A model generated the notes under the pieces. That model did no database searches. It was not told the DNA's origin and worked only from the letters and a program-made list of their open reading frames with translations. Of a DNA stretch of 64,000 nt, positions 1-8,173 are shown in pieces. The stretch is from Burkholderia sp. Ax-1724. Lineage in GTDB: Bacteria > Pseudomonadota > Gammaproteobacteria > Burkholderiales > Burkholderiaceae. The position numbers and the translations under genes are program-made. Positions within the stretch are counted from its first letter, which is position 1. Every line of letters starts with the position of its first letter. The stretch lies in assembly GCF_011752995.1 (NCBI RefSeq), contig NZ_VWWL01000023.1, positions 1 to 64,000 on the forward strand, read 5' to 3'.

Positions 1-169
1 TTCCGGCACGCCGTCAACAGGTTTTAACACACTGCCCAACCTGCCTGCGCCGCGAAAACCCCTGCCATCCAGGGCCTCCCGCTTCCCCGTGCCCCGCTGG
101 GCGGAACACGAAAGAGCGGAATTCTAGCGGGACCGGATACGACTTGCAAGTACGAATTCAGGGTTTTCC

Positions 170-1285
170 TTAGCGACCCTTGCCGAGGCCGTCCACTTCG
201 CCAACGGCAGGCACCTTCGCATCAGGAGCCAAAGCCCCCGCGGTCGGCGCGCCAATCGCCCAGTCGTGCAGCACGGTATAAGCGACCGCCAGCAAAGTCG
301 GTCCGATGAAAACGCCGAGGAAACCAAATGCCAACGCCCCGCCAAGGATGCCCAGCATCACCAGGATCAGCGGCATATCGCTATTCTTGCCAATCAGGAT
401 CGGCTTGATGACGTTATCGGACATACCAACGACCAGCACGCCCCACACGACCAGAAAGATCGCCCACCCTGTCACGCCCCCCTGATACAGCCAGATCGCG
501 GCAGGCAGCCACACGATGACCGGACCGCCCGGCACCACCGACAGAAAAAACGTCGCCAGCCCAAGCAACGCCGGAGCCGGCACGCCTGCAATCCAGCAGC
601 CGAACCCTGCGAGAATGGCCTGCACGAGTGCCGTACCCAGAATCCCGTAGACCACGCCCTTCACCGTGCTGCCCGCCAGCGCGAGCAGATAGTCGGCGCG
701 CTCACCGGCAATACGCCGCATGCCCGCATTCAGCCACGCGGCCGCACCTTCGCCGCCGATATAAAAGAAAAACGCCAGCACAATGCTCAGCGCCAGCAAC
801 CCCAGCCCGTGCGTCACGGCAATCGCCGCCGCCAGAATCCACTTGCCGGCGGGAGCCGCGAACGTGTGCAACTGCGCGATCAACTCCGAGTTGCTGCTCG
901 TCACCCGCTCCCAGAAGGCTTCGATGCTCGAACCGACGAGCGGGATTCGCTGCACCCACGGCGGAAGATCCGGCAAGCCCGACTCGAAGAGTCTTTGCAC
1001 CAGCGCCACGATATCGTGAACATGCGCACCGAATGCAAACCCCGCATACACGAATGGCCCAAGCACAACAACCAGAATGATCAGCACGATCAGCATCGCG
1101 GCCAGCTTGCGGCGCCCGCCGACCGCGCTCGTGAGCCGCCGGTAAAGCCCCCACGAGCTATAGCTGAGAATGGCGCCCCACAGCAGCGCGGTCGTGAAAG
1201 GTGCCAGCACCAGCAACGAGCCGCCCACGAGAACGATCAACGCGAATACAGCGGCAAGACGTTCGATCAGTTGATCCGATTTCAC
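170..1285 (-). CDS. AI-2E family transporter (PerM/YdiK-like membrane protein)
   Basis: Inner-membrane protein of 371 residues with about eight hydrophobic segments and the long periplasmic/soluble stretch after the first pair (roughly residues 80-140) typical of the AI-2E transporter family. The conserved C-terminal part carries SVVPGGPVIVWLP and SDNVIKPILIG, the family signature. Members export autoinducer-2 or other small solutes, or act as Na+/H+ antiporters; the substrate here cannot be read from sequence. I place the start at a GTG at 1285 because AGGAG lies 7 bases upstream; an upstream in-frame ATG at 1312 has no such site. It is divergent from the DUF2863 gene. Confidence 0.85.
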   Translation of the reverse strand: MKSDQLIERLAAVFALIVLVGGSLLVLAPFTTALLWGAILSYSSWGLYRRLTSAVGGRRKLAAMLIVLIILVVVLGPFVYAGFAFGAHVHDIVALVQRLFESGLPDLPPWVQRIPLVGSSIEAFWERVTSSNSELIAQLHTFAAPAGKWILAAAIAVTHGLGLLALSIVLAFFFYIGGEGAAAWLNAGMRRIAGERADYLLALAGSTVKGVVYGILGTALVQAILAGFGCWIAGVPAPALLGLATFFLSVVPGGPVIVWLPAAIWLYQGGVTGWAIFLVVWGVLVVGMSDNVIKPILIGKNSDMPLILVMLGILGGALAFGFLGVFIGPTLLAVAYTVLHDWAIGAPTAGALAPDAKVPAVGEVDGLGKGR

Positions 1286-1547
1286 GATGAATCTCCTATT
1301 GCGCCAGGCCATGGCGATGAATTGACATACGCCTGTCAGGCGCCCGCGAAACGCCGTCAGTATAGGGGCGAGTCGCGCGTCCTGAGTGACTTATGCCATT
1401 CGGCCAGGAGAACATGAGCCACGCGCGCAAAGAAGCGGCTTTCCCGTCACGAAACGATCCGATTCATGTGCCAATGCTGGCTAAACGGTATAGCGTCCCG
1501 GAAAAGATTAGAATATAAGGTTCCGTGCCTCCAATTTTTCCGGATTT

Positions 1548-2762
1548 ATGCGCTCGCGAATCGCCAAACGTCTCCCTCCCGATGCCGACAAGCTTGTCGG
1601 TCTCTCGCTCGCGCTTTTCGCGTCGGGCAGCCGCACCGAAGATCGCTTCTGGGAAGCCAAGCTCGATGCGTTGCTGGCCAGGATCGTGCGCAACGCCAAC
1701 CAGACCACGCTGGACGCCGCGCTCGATCATCTGCAGCAAAACCACCCCGACGCCTATGGCGCGCTCGCCGACATGGCGGAAACCCATAGCGAGTCGTTCC
1801 TCATCGAGCACGAAGGCGCGCCCTACGAAGCGCTGCTGATCGCCGCGCCCGTGCTCGCCTGGACCCGCTACGTGATTCCGTCCGGCCCGCTCAAGACCGA
1901 CGCGGCCGACGCCTTGCGCGCGCATCTGCAGGCGCACGTGCTCGCGGCAAACACGCGCGTCGCGATGGCGCCGTTCCTGTACAGCATCGACCAGTTGCCG
2001 CGCCATCACGTCGAAACGTGGCGCATCGCCCAGCAGCTCGCGCAAGCGGCGCTCACCGGCGGCAATGCCAGGCTCAATTTCGGCGAGTTGCCGGAAACCT
2101 CGCCGATTCTCGCCGACCCACGCTTCCTGCTGGCCGTCGTCGCAGCGCCGGTAGGCGAGGCGACCTTCCGTTGGCAGGAAGAAGAGCACGGCAGCCGCAT
2201 CGAGCGCGGCCAGTGTCTCGAGCAATGGGCCACACAAGGTGGCGCGAATCTGTCGCTCGTGCTGCCGGGTTGCGAATTCGAGTGCCTGTTGCCCGACGCG
2301 TACTACTCAGCCTGCCGCGATGCCGACGAAAGCGTGCGTCCTCACACCGTGCGAACCGCCGTGCGTTATCTATTTGACACAATTGGCGCGGCGCCGCAGG
2401 ACCTTCGCGCGGTGGTCGCCGGCTTCGGCGAACGACGTATCGACGAGTACCGTGTCGGCTTCACGCGCAAGGGCAGCAACGACGTGATTTACGGTGTCGT
2501 GTGGCCGCTCTACGGTCGCGAAAACGGCGAGCCGGGCATCGACGAAGAACCGCAGGAGACCGCCGGCTCGGACGACCCGCTCGAGGAAATCGTCGCACTG
2601 CTCAAGGAGACAGGCATTACTGACGTGCGTCGCCACGCGGGCCGCTTCGAGCCGGAATATTGCGACGACTGCGGCGTGCCGCTCTACGTGGACCCGCTCG
2701 GTGAGATCGTCCACGCGGAAATGCCCGAAGACGCAGAGCCCGCGCAACCACATTTCCATTGA
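1548..2762 (+). CDS. DUF2863 family protein
   Basis: A 404-residue soluble protein with no signal peptide or membrane segment. I recognise it as the DUF2863 family of Burkholderiales, whose function is unknown. The middle of the protein is mixed alpha/beta without obvious catalytic motifs. The C-terminus carries CDDCGVPLY, a CxxC knuckle (near residues 380-388) that could bind zinc or form a disulfide, followed by an acidic/His tail. There is no clear Shine-Dalgarno before the ATG, but an AT-rich stretch with a -10-like box (1510-1520) precedes it. A strong terminator follows the stop codon, so it is probably transcribed alone. Confidence 0.75.
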   Translation: MRSRIAKRLPPDADKLVGLSLALFASGSRTEDRFWEAKLDALLARIVRNANQTTLDAALDHLQQNHPDAYGALADMAETHSESFLIEHEGAPYEALLIAAPVLAWTRYVIPSGPLKTDAADALRAHLQAHVLAANTRVAMAPFLYSIDQLPRHHVETWRIAQQLAQAALTGGNARLNFGELPETSPILADPRFLLAVVAAPVGEATFRWQEEEHGSRIERGQCLEQWATQGGANLSLVLPGCEFECLLPDAYYSACRDADESVRPHTVRTAVRYLFDTIGAAPQDLRAVVAGFGERRIDEYRVGFTRKGSNDVIYGVVWPLYGRENGEPGIDEEPQETAGSDDPLEEIVALLKETGITDVRRHAGRFEPEYCDDCGVPLYVDPLGEIVHAEMPEDAEPAQPHFH

Positions 2763-2796
2763 ATCTCGACGCCCGCCTCAACGCGTTATCGCAAAA

Positions 2797-2825
2797 AAGC
2801 CCCGCCTCGTGCGGGGCTTTTTGTT
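2797..2825 (+). terminator. Rho-independent terminator after the DUF2863 gene
   Basis: The arms AAGCCCCGC and GCGGGGCTT enclose the loop CTCGT. An A-run lies upstream and TTTTTGTT downstream, so it can work in either direction. It lies 34 bases after the DUF2863 stop. Confidence 0.9.
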
Positions 2826-2977
2826 GGCGTAGCCGCGCGTCCTATGCCTTTCGGACAGCCGTCAAATCCGAGGGAATTTGTCATCATAGGACTGGTGACG
2901 CATGAAAGTGAGTGAGCCCGGTTCATGAACCGCACGAGTGCGTCGCGCTATTTCGCCCGATTAATCTGGAGACATGC

Positions 2978-3859
2978 ATGCGCTTCTCGATTCTCAATTC
3001 AAACGCGGAACGACGTGACGGACTCAAAGCCCTGCTGAGGCAGATCGACCGGCTGGCGCGTTTTACCGAAGCCCAGGACTGGCGTCAGCTCGAGCGTCCG
3101 TTCAAGCGCTATGTGCCTGACCTCGTCGTGATCGACTGGCAGGACTGGATGTCGGTTCTGGATGTCCGTCACCTGCTCAGCGACTACCCCGACCTGCGCA
3201 TCGCCGTGCTGACCGACGGCACCCCGCCCGCCCTCGTGCGCGCGCTGCTCGACGAAGGCGTGCTCGGCGTCGTGCCGCGCGACACCGATCCGTGTCTCAT
3301 CGTGCGCGCCTTCGAAATGGTGCTGCTCGGCGGTCATTACGTGCCGCCCGGCGCACTCGCGCTCGATCCTCCGTTGCCATCCGACACCGCGATCCGTCTG
3401 TTCGATGAAAAAAATCCGCCGCCGCGCCGCAACCGCCTCTCGAGCGGACTGTCGCCGCGCCAGGAGCAGATCATGCGCTGCGTTCACATGGGCAGCACGA
3501 ACAAGATGATCGCGCGCACGCTCGGCATTAGCGAAGGCACGGTCAAGATCCATCTGACCAGCATCTTCCAGCAGCTCGGCGCCCCCAATCGCGCCGCCGC
3601 GGTCGCGCTTTACAACGGCTGGCTCACGAACCATCTGCAAGTGCTGCACAACAACGGCGAAAGCTCCGCGCGGCCGGTAACGATGGGGCAGACCGGCGCG
3701 ACTCCGCTGCGACGTCATAAGCGCGCGCGTTTTCAGTATCCGTTGCCAACCAGCGACACTACCCCGGCGCTGCCCATGGCCGCCGAACCCACGACATCGT
3801 ATGGCGACCCGCCGCATCCCACGCTCCCGCCGAAGCCACTCACACCGGGTTCGACATAA
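2978..3859 (+). CDS. LuxR-type response regulator with degenerate receiver domain
   Basis: A 293-residue regulator. Residues 1-115 look like a CheY-like receiver: the strand LVVIDWQDW holds an Asp in the phosphoacceptor position, but the usual acidic pair near the N-terminus is replaced by N-S-N and the conserved Lys of the last strand by Arg (GVVPRDT). Residues about 155-215 form a LuxR/FixJ helix-turn-helix (LSPRQEQIMRCV, MIARTLGISEGTVKIHL). The last 80 residues are a Pro/Thr/Arg-rich, probably disordered tail. The ATG at 2978 follows GGAG by 6 bases; an in-frame ATG at 2912 lacks a site. There is no histidine kinase next to it. Confidence 0.8.
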   Translation: MRFSILNSNAERRDGLKALLRQIDRLARFTEAQDWRQLERPFKRYVPDLVVIDWQDWMSVLDVRHLLSDYPDLRIAVLTDGTPPALVRALLDEGVLGVVPRDTDPCLIVRAFEMVLLGGHYVPPGALALDPPLPSDTAIRLFDEKNPPPRRNRLSSGLSPRQEQIMRCVHMGSTNKMIARTLGISEGTVKIHLTSIFQQLGAPNRAAAVALYNGWLTNHLQVLHNNGESSARPVTMGQTGATPLRRHKRARFQYPLPTSDTTPALPMAAEPTTSYGDPPHPTLPPKPLTPGST

Positions 3860-3961
3860 CGGCCGGCGTCATACGCGGCATGTCCGCGCGCGTACGCCCA
3901 GAGAGCGGTGGCGGGAGCTGGCATGGAATCCGCTCACACCTTTTCCCGTCCAACGAGTAAT

Positions 3962-4645
3962 ATGAGACACATGGGTTTCCTATACACACCGCTTCCGTTC
4001 TGGGTCGCTGTCGGCGGCTGGGTTGCCACTGCGATGATGGTCGCGCTCGCGCTGTGGAAAAATCCTTTCAAAAGACTTCAGGACGGCACACTCCAGCACG
4101 TATGGCTCGCGATCATTGTCGCGGTGTCGGTGCTGTGGGCGAGCAATGCCTGGCTCGACGACGGCACCGTCATGCATCTGCTCGGCGCCACGCTCTTCGT
4201 CACGCTCTTCGACTGGCGGCTCGCGCTGGTCGCCATGGCGTTCGTCACGGGCCTTGCCGCCGTCGTCTTCGATGCGCCATGGCAAGGCATCGCGCTGACG
4301 TTCCTCGTGTACGGCGCGCTGCCCGTCGGTATCTCGACCCTGCTCCAGCGCATCTGCATCGCGTGGCTGCCACGCAATCTCTTCATGTTCATCTTTGGCC
4401 AGGGCTTCGTTTCTCCCGCCATTGCCGTATCACTGACCGTCGCGGCGGCGCTCGGCCTTCATGTCGCGCTGGCCGGCGGCTCGACAACCGTGGTGCCGGC
4501 CGGCTATGCGCTCAGCGTGCTGCTGCTCGCCACCGGCGAGGCGTGGTTTACCGGCATGGCAACCGCGCTGATCGCGGTTTACCGTCCCGCCTGGGTAACC
4601 ACGTACGATGTCCGCCGATACCGCTTGGGCGGCCCACGCACCTGA
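3962..4645 (+). CDS. CbiM-like energy-coupling-factor permease, orphan
   Basis: A 227-residue integral membrane protein with six to seven hydrophobic segments. It resembles the CbiM/NikM substrate-binding subunit of cobalt/nickel ECF transporters (PF01891-like) in length and hydrophobic pattern, with GQGFVSPAIAVSLT and GEAWFTGMATALIAVYRPAWV near the end. True CbiM proteins begin with a Met-His metal motif; here the N-terminus is MRHMGF, so metal binding is doubtful. None of the partner genes cbiN, cbiQ or cbiO is in the window. ATGs at 3962 and 3971 are both possible and neither has a strong ribosome site. Confidence 0.6.
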   Translation: MRHMGFLYTPLPFWVAVGGWVATAMMVALALWKNPFKRLQDGTLQHVWLAIIVAVSVLWASNAWLDDGTVMHLLGATLFVTLFDWRLALVAMAFVTGLAAVVFDAPWQGIALTFLVYGALPVGISTLLQRICIAWLPRNLFMFIFGQGFVSPAIAVSLTVAAALGLHVALAGGSTTVVPAGYALSVLLLATGEAWFTGMATALIAVYRPAWVTTYDVRRYRLGGPRT

Positions 4646-4822
4646 GGATTCGTGCGTTGCTGCGAGCGCCGGTGCGTATCTGTGATAATTCAACGCCTGG
4701 TCGCGTGAGATTCAGCGAGCGTTCGCGCCAAGACTAGCCCGAATATTTGCAGCAAGATTGAACTCACCCTTTTGCAAGGCATCTTATTTGCCTCATCCCC
4801 CCATTAGCGTCTGAAGAACTAG

Positions 4823-5467
4823 ATGGATCGCACCAACGTACCGCGCCGATTGCTGCGGGTGGTCGGCCGGCTGGCAGCCTGCGCAGCGAGTCTCTCGCTC
4901 ATCTGCACTGCCCCCGCATTCGCCGATCAACTCGAGCAGCACAACGACCTCGTCAACAAGTTTATCAACGACATGCATGCGGACCCGCTCGTCGCGGACT
5001 GTGCCGCGCACGGCGACTTCGTCGCCAGCACGTCGACCGCATTCGATCACGTCGAATTTCCACCAAGCTCGTTCGATAGCGCCCACTCGTCCGTCACACC
5101 GTGGAACGATTCGTTCGACGAAGGCAAGCAGCGCGTCAAGGTGGACAGCATCGTCACCGTCGAAGGCGTCGGCGTGCCCCAGAACGGCGCCAGCGACCCC
5201 GCGGACCTGAAATTCCGCTGCGGCTATGTCGGCTCGCAGATGCTGGCGTTCAGCTGGAACGATCCGGTGCCGCCGAACCGTGCGCATAGCGAGGGATCGC
5301 GAGGCGCCTCGGGCAAGCATAAAGGCGGCAAGGGCAAGCACTCGGCGAGCGGCAAGACGTCGAAGAAGTCGGCAGCGAAGTCGTCGAAATCGGGCTCGGG
5401 TAAAGCGTCGCGCGCGACCTCGGGCAAATCGGCCACCAAAAGCACAGCGAAGAAAAAGAGCAAATAA
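4823..5467 (+). CDS. Secreted protein with histone-like lysine/serine-rich tail
   Basis: A 214-residue protein of unknown function. Residues 1-32 form a signal peptide (Arg-rich start, hydrophobic core, cleavage after AFA). Residues 33-152 form a small globular part with only two cysteines (DCAAHG and FRCGYVG), likely a disulfide. Residues 153-214 are low-complexity Lys/Ser/Gly/Ala with SGK, KKS and AAKS repeats, like the tails of bacterial histone H1-like proteins. Exporting such a polycationic tail suggests binding to a polyanion such as LPS, extracellular DNA or peptidoglycan; this is inference. GAAGA lies upstream of the ATG, and a terminator follows the stop. Confidence 0.7.
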   Translation: MDRTNVPRRLLRVVGRLAACAASLSLICTAPAFADQLEQHNDLVNKFINDMHADPLVADCAAHGDFVASTSTAFDHVEFPPSSFDSAHSSVTPWNDSFDEGKQRVKVDSIVTVEGVGVPQNGASDPADLKFRCGYVGSQMLAFSWNDPVPPNRAHSEGSRGASGKHKGGKGKHSASGKTSKKSAAKSSKSGSGKASRATSGKSATKSTAKKKSK

Positions 5468-5522
5468 CGGCGTGGCGTTGATCGACTCGCGTCAACACCG
5501 GCAGCTCGCTCGTCATTCCAAT

Positions 5523-5563
5523 AAGAAAGCGGCGCGCACCGAAAAGTGCGCGCCGCGTTTCTT
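5523..5563. terminator. Bidirectional terminator between convergent genes
   Basis: The arms GCGGCGCGCAC (5529-5539) and GTGCGCGCCGC (5546-5556) enclose CGAAAA. The flanks are AAGAAA on the left and TTTCTT on the right, so it serves both the lysine-rich protein gene (+) and the carboxypeptidase gene (-). Confidence 0.88.
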
Positions 5564-5578
5564 GCGCCCGTCCGTCTT

Positions 5579-6745
5579 TTACGCGAACGTCTCCACGTGC
5601 CGCAGAATGGCCTGCAACATCGCGGCGCCAAGCGATGCGCTGCGCTCGCCGTTCCAGCCCACGCGTTCATCGGGCAGATTGGCGTTGTCCTTGAACGGCA
5701 TTTCCAGCGTCAGCGAGAGGCAGTCGAATTCGTTGCCGATGTACTTCGACGCGAGCTTCAAAGCATCCTCGCGATACTTGCTCGCCGCATAGCCATGCTT
5801 GTCCTGGAAATCGGGGCTCGCGTGCCTGAACGCCTCGATAAACGCCTTCTGCTCGAGCGCCTGCCGTTCGGTGAAACCCGGCAGCATTTCGGAGCCCGCG
5901 ACGAACACATAAGGCAGCGCCTCGTCGCCGTGGATATCGAAGAACAGATCGCAGCCCGTCGCGTGGATCGCGTCGCGCACCACCAGCACTTCGGGACTGC
6001 GCGCGGCGTCCGGCTCCATCCATTCGCGATTCAGGTTCGCGCCGGCTGCGTTGGTGCGCAGATTGCCGTGCACGCTGCCGTCCGGATTCATGTTCGGCAC
6101 GATGTGGAACACGGCGTGGTCGTAGAGCTTGCGCGCGACCGGGTCGCCGGCCCAATCGCCCCAGCCGACGAGACGTTTCACGAGCCCTTCGATGAACCAT
6201 TCGGCCATCGTCTCGCCGGGATGCTGGCGCGCGATCAGCCAGACCTGCTTTTTCGGCGTGGCGGGAGCGGCATCGTCGGCCTCCGGCGTCGCCAGCGTGA
6301 GCAGCGAAATGGGCCGCCCTTCGACGCTCCTGCCGAGCTCGGTGAGCGATGCGTGCGGCATCTGCTGTACGGCGCCGAGAAACTCCGCATGGCGTTCCTC
6401 GCTATACGGCTCGAAATACGCGTAGTAGATGCTGTCGAAATCGGGCGTGTGATCGATCGTCAGCACGCGGCCGTCATACGAGGTCGGCACGCGAAACCAG
6501 TTCACGCGGTCATAGCTCGCGACCGCCCGGTAATCGCGCCAGCCTTCCGCGAACGCGCACGCGGCGGCGTTCTCGAAGGTCATCACGCAGCGCTCGCCGG
6601 CCGTGCCGGACAGACGGAAATAGAACCACTGCGCGAATTCCGCGTGGCTGTCGGGCCGCACGCGCAGGCGGATATGGCCGGCGTCCTCGCAGGACAGCAC
6701 TTCGACCGCCCCCGCGTCGAAATTGCTCGTAATCGATAACGTCAT
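5579..6745 (-). CDS. M14 family zinc carboxypeptidase (cytosolic carboxypeptidase-like)
   Basis: A 388-residue protein without a signal peptide. Residues 1-125 form the beta-sandwich N-terminal domain found in the cytosolic carboxypeptidase branch of M14. The catalytic domain follows: RQHPGETMAEWF supplies zinc ligands H175 and E178, NLNREW (238-243) the substrate-binding Asn/Arg, FFDIHGDE the third ligand H272, and LTLEMPFKD the general base E349. All the catalytic residues are present, so it should be active. Bacterial substrates of this subfamily are poorly known; peptide or gamma-glutamyl tails are candidates. The ATG at 6745 is preceded by GGAAGG. It lies 32 bases downstream of yaaA on the same strand and is probably co-transcribed. 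Confidence 0.85.
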   Translation of the reverse strand: MTLSITSNFDAGAVEVLSCEDAGHIRLRVRPDSHAEFAQWFYFRLSGTAGERCVMTFENAAACAFAEGWRDYRAVASYDRVNWFRVPTSYDGRVLTIDHTPDFDSIYYAYFEPYSEERHAEFLGAVQQMPHASLTELGRSVEGRPISLLTLATPEADDAAPATPKKQVWLIARQHPGETMAEWFIEGLVKRLVGWGDWAGDPVARKLYDHAVFHIVPNMNPDGSVHGNLRTNAAGANLNREWMEPDAARSPEVLVVRDAIHATGCDLFFDIHGDEALPYVFVAGSEMLPGFTERQALEQKAFIEAFRHASPDFQDKHGYAASKYREDALKLASKYIGNEFDCLSLTLEMPFKDNANLPDERVGWNGERSASLGAAMLQAILRHVETFA

Positions 6746-6777
6746 GAGATCCTTCCTGCCCGTGTGCAACGGACGGT

Positions 6778-7560
6778 TTATTCCGCGATGCGGCGGCGAA
6801 ATACGTAGGTGGAATCGTTCGAGGCCTCGGCGCTGAACGCATAGCCTTCTGAGTCGAACGCCTGCAGCTGCTCGGGCTCGTCGAGGCGATGCTCGACCGC
6901 ATAACGCGCCATCAGACCACGCGCGCGTTTTGCGTGGAAGCTGATGATCTTGTAGCGGCCGCCCTTCCAGTCCTCGAACACCGGCGTGACGACCGGCGCT
7001 TCGAGCAGCTTCGGCCTGACCGACTTGAAGTATTCGCCCGACGCGCAATTCACGAGCACGCGCGAGCCCGCGGCGTTCTTCTTCAATTGCGCGTTCAACG
7101 CCTGCGTGATCCGCTCGCCCCAGAACGCATACAGATCCTTGCCGCGCGGATTGACGAAACGCGTGCCCATTTCGAGCCGGTACGGCTGCAGCAGATCGAG
7201 CGGACGCAGCAGGCCGTAGAGGCCGGACAGCACGCGCACATGATTCTGCGCATAGTCGAGATCGGCGGACGACAGCGTCTTCGCGTCGAAGCCTTCGTAG
7301 ACGTCGCCGTTGAATGCGAGCACCGCCTGCTTGGCGTTGTGCGTGCCGAATTGCGGCGACCAGTCGGCGTAACGCTGGAAATTGAGGTGCGCGAGCTGAT
7401 CGGAGATGCCCATCAGCGAGGCGATCTGTTGCGGCGACAAACTGCGCAGGCCGTCGATCAGTTCGGCTGCGTCGTCGACGAAATCGGGAATCGTGTGTTT
7501 CTTGACGTGCGGCGGGGTTGCGTAGTCGAGCGATTTCGCCGGCGACAGAACGATTATCAT
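6778..7560 (-). CDS. yaaA: Peroxide stress protein YaaA (DUF328)
   Basis: A 260-residue protein with the diagnostic N-terminus MIIVLSPAKSLDY and the internal VLSGLYGLLRPLDLLQPYRLE. In E. coli YaaA lowers intracellular free iron and limits Fenton damage during H2O2 stress; it also binds DNA. Length matches the family (about 258). I use the ATG at 7560, which gives the canonical N-terminus; further in-frame ATGs lie at 7572 and 7674. It is divergent from the PIN-domain gene with only 61 bases between the starts, so the two probably share a control region. No OxyR site was identified by eye. Confidence 0.92.
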   Translation of the reverse strand: MIIVLSPAKSLDYATPPHVKKHTIPDFVDDAAELIDGLRSLSPQQIASLMGISDQLAHLNFQRYADWSPQFGTHNAKQAVLAFNGDVYEGFDAKTLSSADLDYAQNHVRVLSGLYGLLRPLDLLQPYRLEMGTRFVNPRGKDLYAFWGERITQALNAQLKKNAAGSRVLVNCASGEYFKSVRPKLLEAPVVTPVFEDWKGGRYKIISFHAKRARGLMARYAVEHRLDEPEQLQAFDSEGYAFSAEASNDSTYVFRRRIAE

Positions 7561-7621
7561 AGAGGCTTGCATGCAGGCACGCCGTGCCTGGCGGTCAAAG
7601 ACGAAAGCCAGATTGTAACGA

Positions 7622-8125
7622 ATGCCCGGTTCCCACGCCTCAAGCGGCGCCTTGCGCGTCGTGCTCGATTCCAATGTCTGGATCGATATTCTCGTGTTCG
7701 ACGACCCGCATACGCGGCCGATCGCCGCCGCGCTCGAAAGCGGCGCGCTGGCCGCGCTGATCGACGCGCGCTGCCTCGCCGAGCTAACCTACGTGCTCGA
7801 CTATCCGCAATTCGCGCACAGGAACGTCGACAAGACGGCGGCGCTCGCGTTCGTCGCGCGGTTCGCGCAGATGGTCGAGCCGCCGGCCACCGTCGAACCC
7901 ACCGAGGGCGTACGGCCGCTGCCCCAATGCAAGGATCGCGACGACCAGAAGTTTCTCGAACTCGCGCACACAGCACGGGCTGACTGGCTCGTCTCGAAGG
8001 ACCGCGCGGTGTTGAAGCTCGCGAAGCGGATCGCGCGCGATTTCGGCTTCCAGATCGCCCAGCCGGCGCCGTTCGTCGCGGCTGTCGGCATTGCGCAGAA
8101 TCTGCCCGTCGCAACGACGCCCTGA
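7622..8125 (+). CDS. PIN-domain protein, putative toxin-antitoxin ribonuclease
   Basis: A 167-residue protein of the 'putative toxin-antitoxin system toxin component, PIN family' type. The first strand ends in the acidic metal ligand LDSNVWID. The second part has KDRDDQKFLELAHTARADWLVSKDRAVL, which carries the other ligands (Asp and Glu of DRDDQKFLE, Asp of SKDRAV). All four acidic positions expected of a metal-dependent PIN nuclease are present. No antitoxin gene lies next to it, so it is either an orphan or does not act as a toxin. The ribosome site before the ATG is weak. Confidence 0.8.
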   Translation: MPGSHASSGALRVVLDSNVWIDILVFDDPHTRPIAAALESGALAALIDARCLAELTYVLDYPQFAHRNVDKTAALAFVARFAQMVEPPATVEPTEGVRPLPQCKDRDDQKFLELAHTARADWLVSKDRAVLKLAKRIARDFGFQIAQPAPFVAAVGIAQNLPVATTP

Positions 8126-8173
8126 CGCTTTTCGAGAACCCGGCCCACCCATCGCCCAGCTACGAACCACGCC

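Noticed and set aside
2840..2900. CCTATG...CATAGG inverted repeat before the LuxR regulator
   Set aside because: The 6-base arms are far apart with no further pairing, which is expected by chance.
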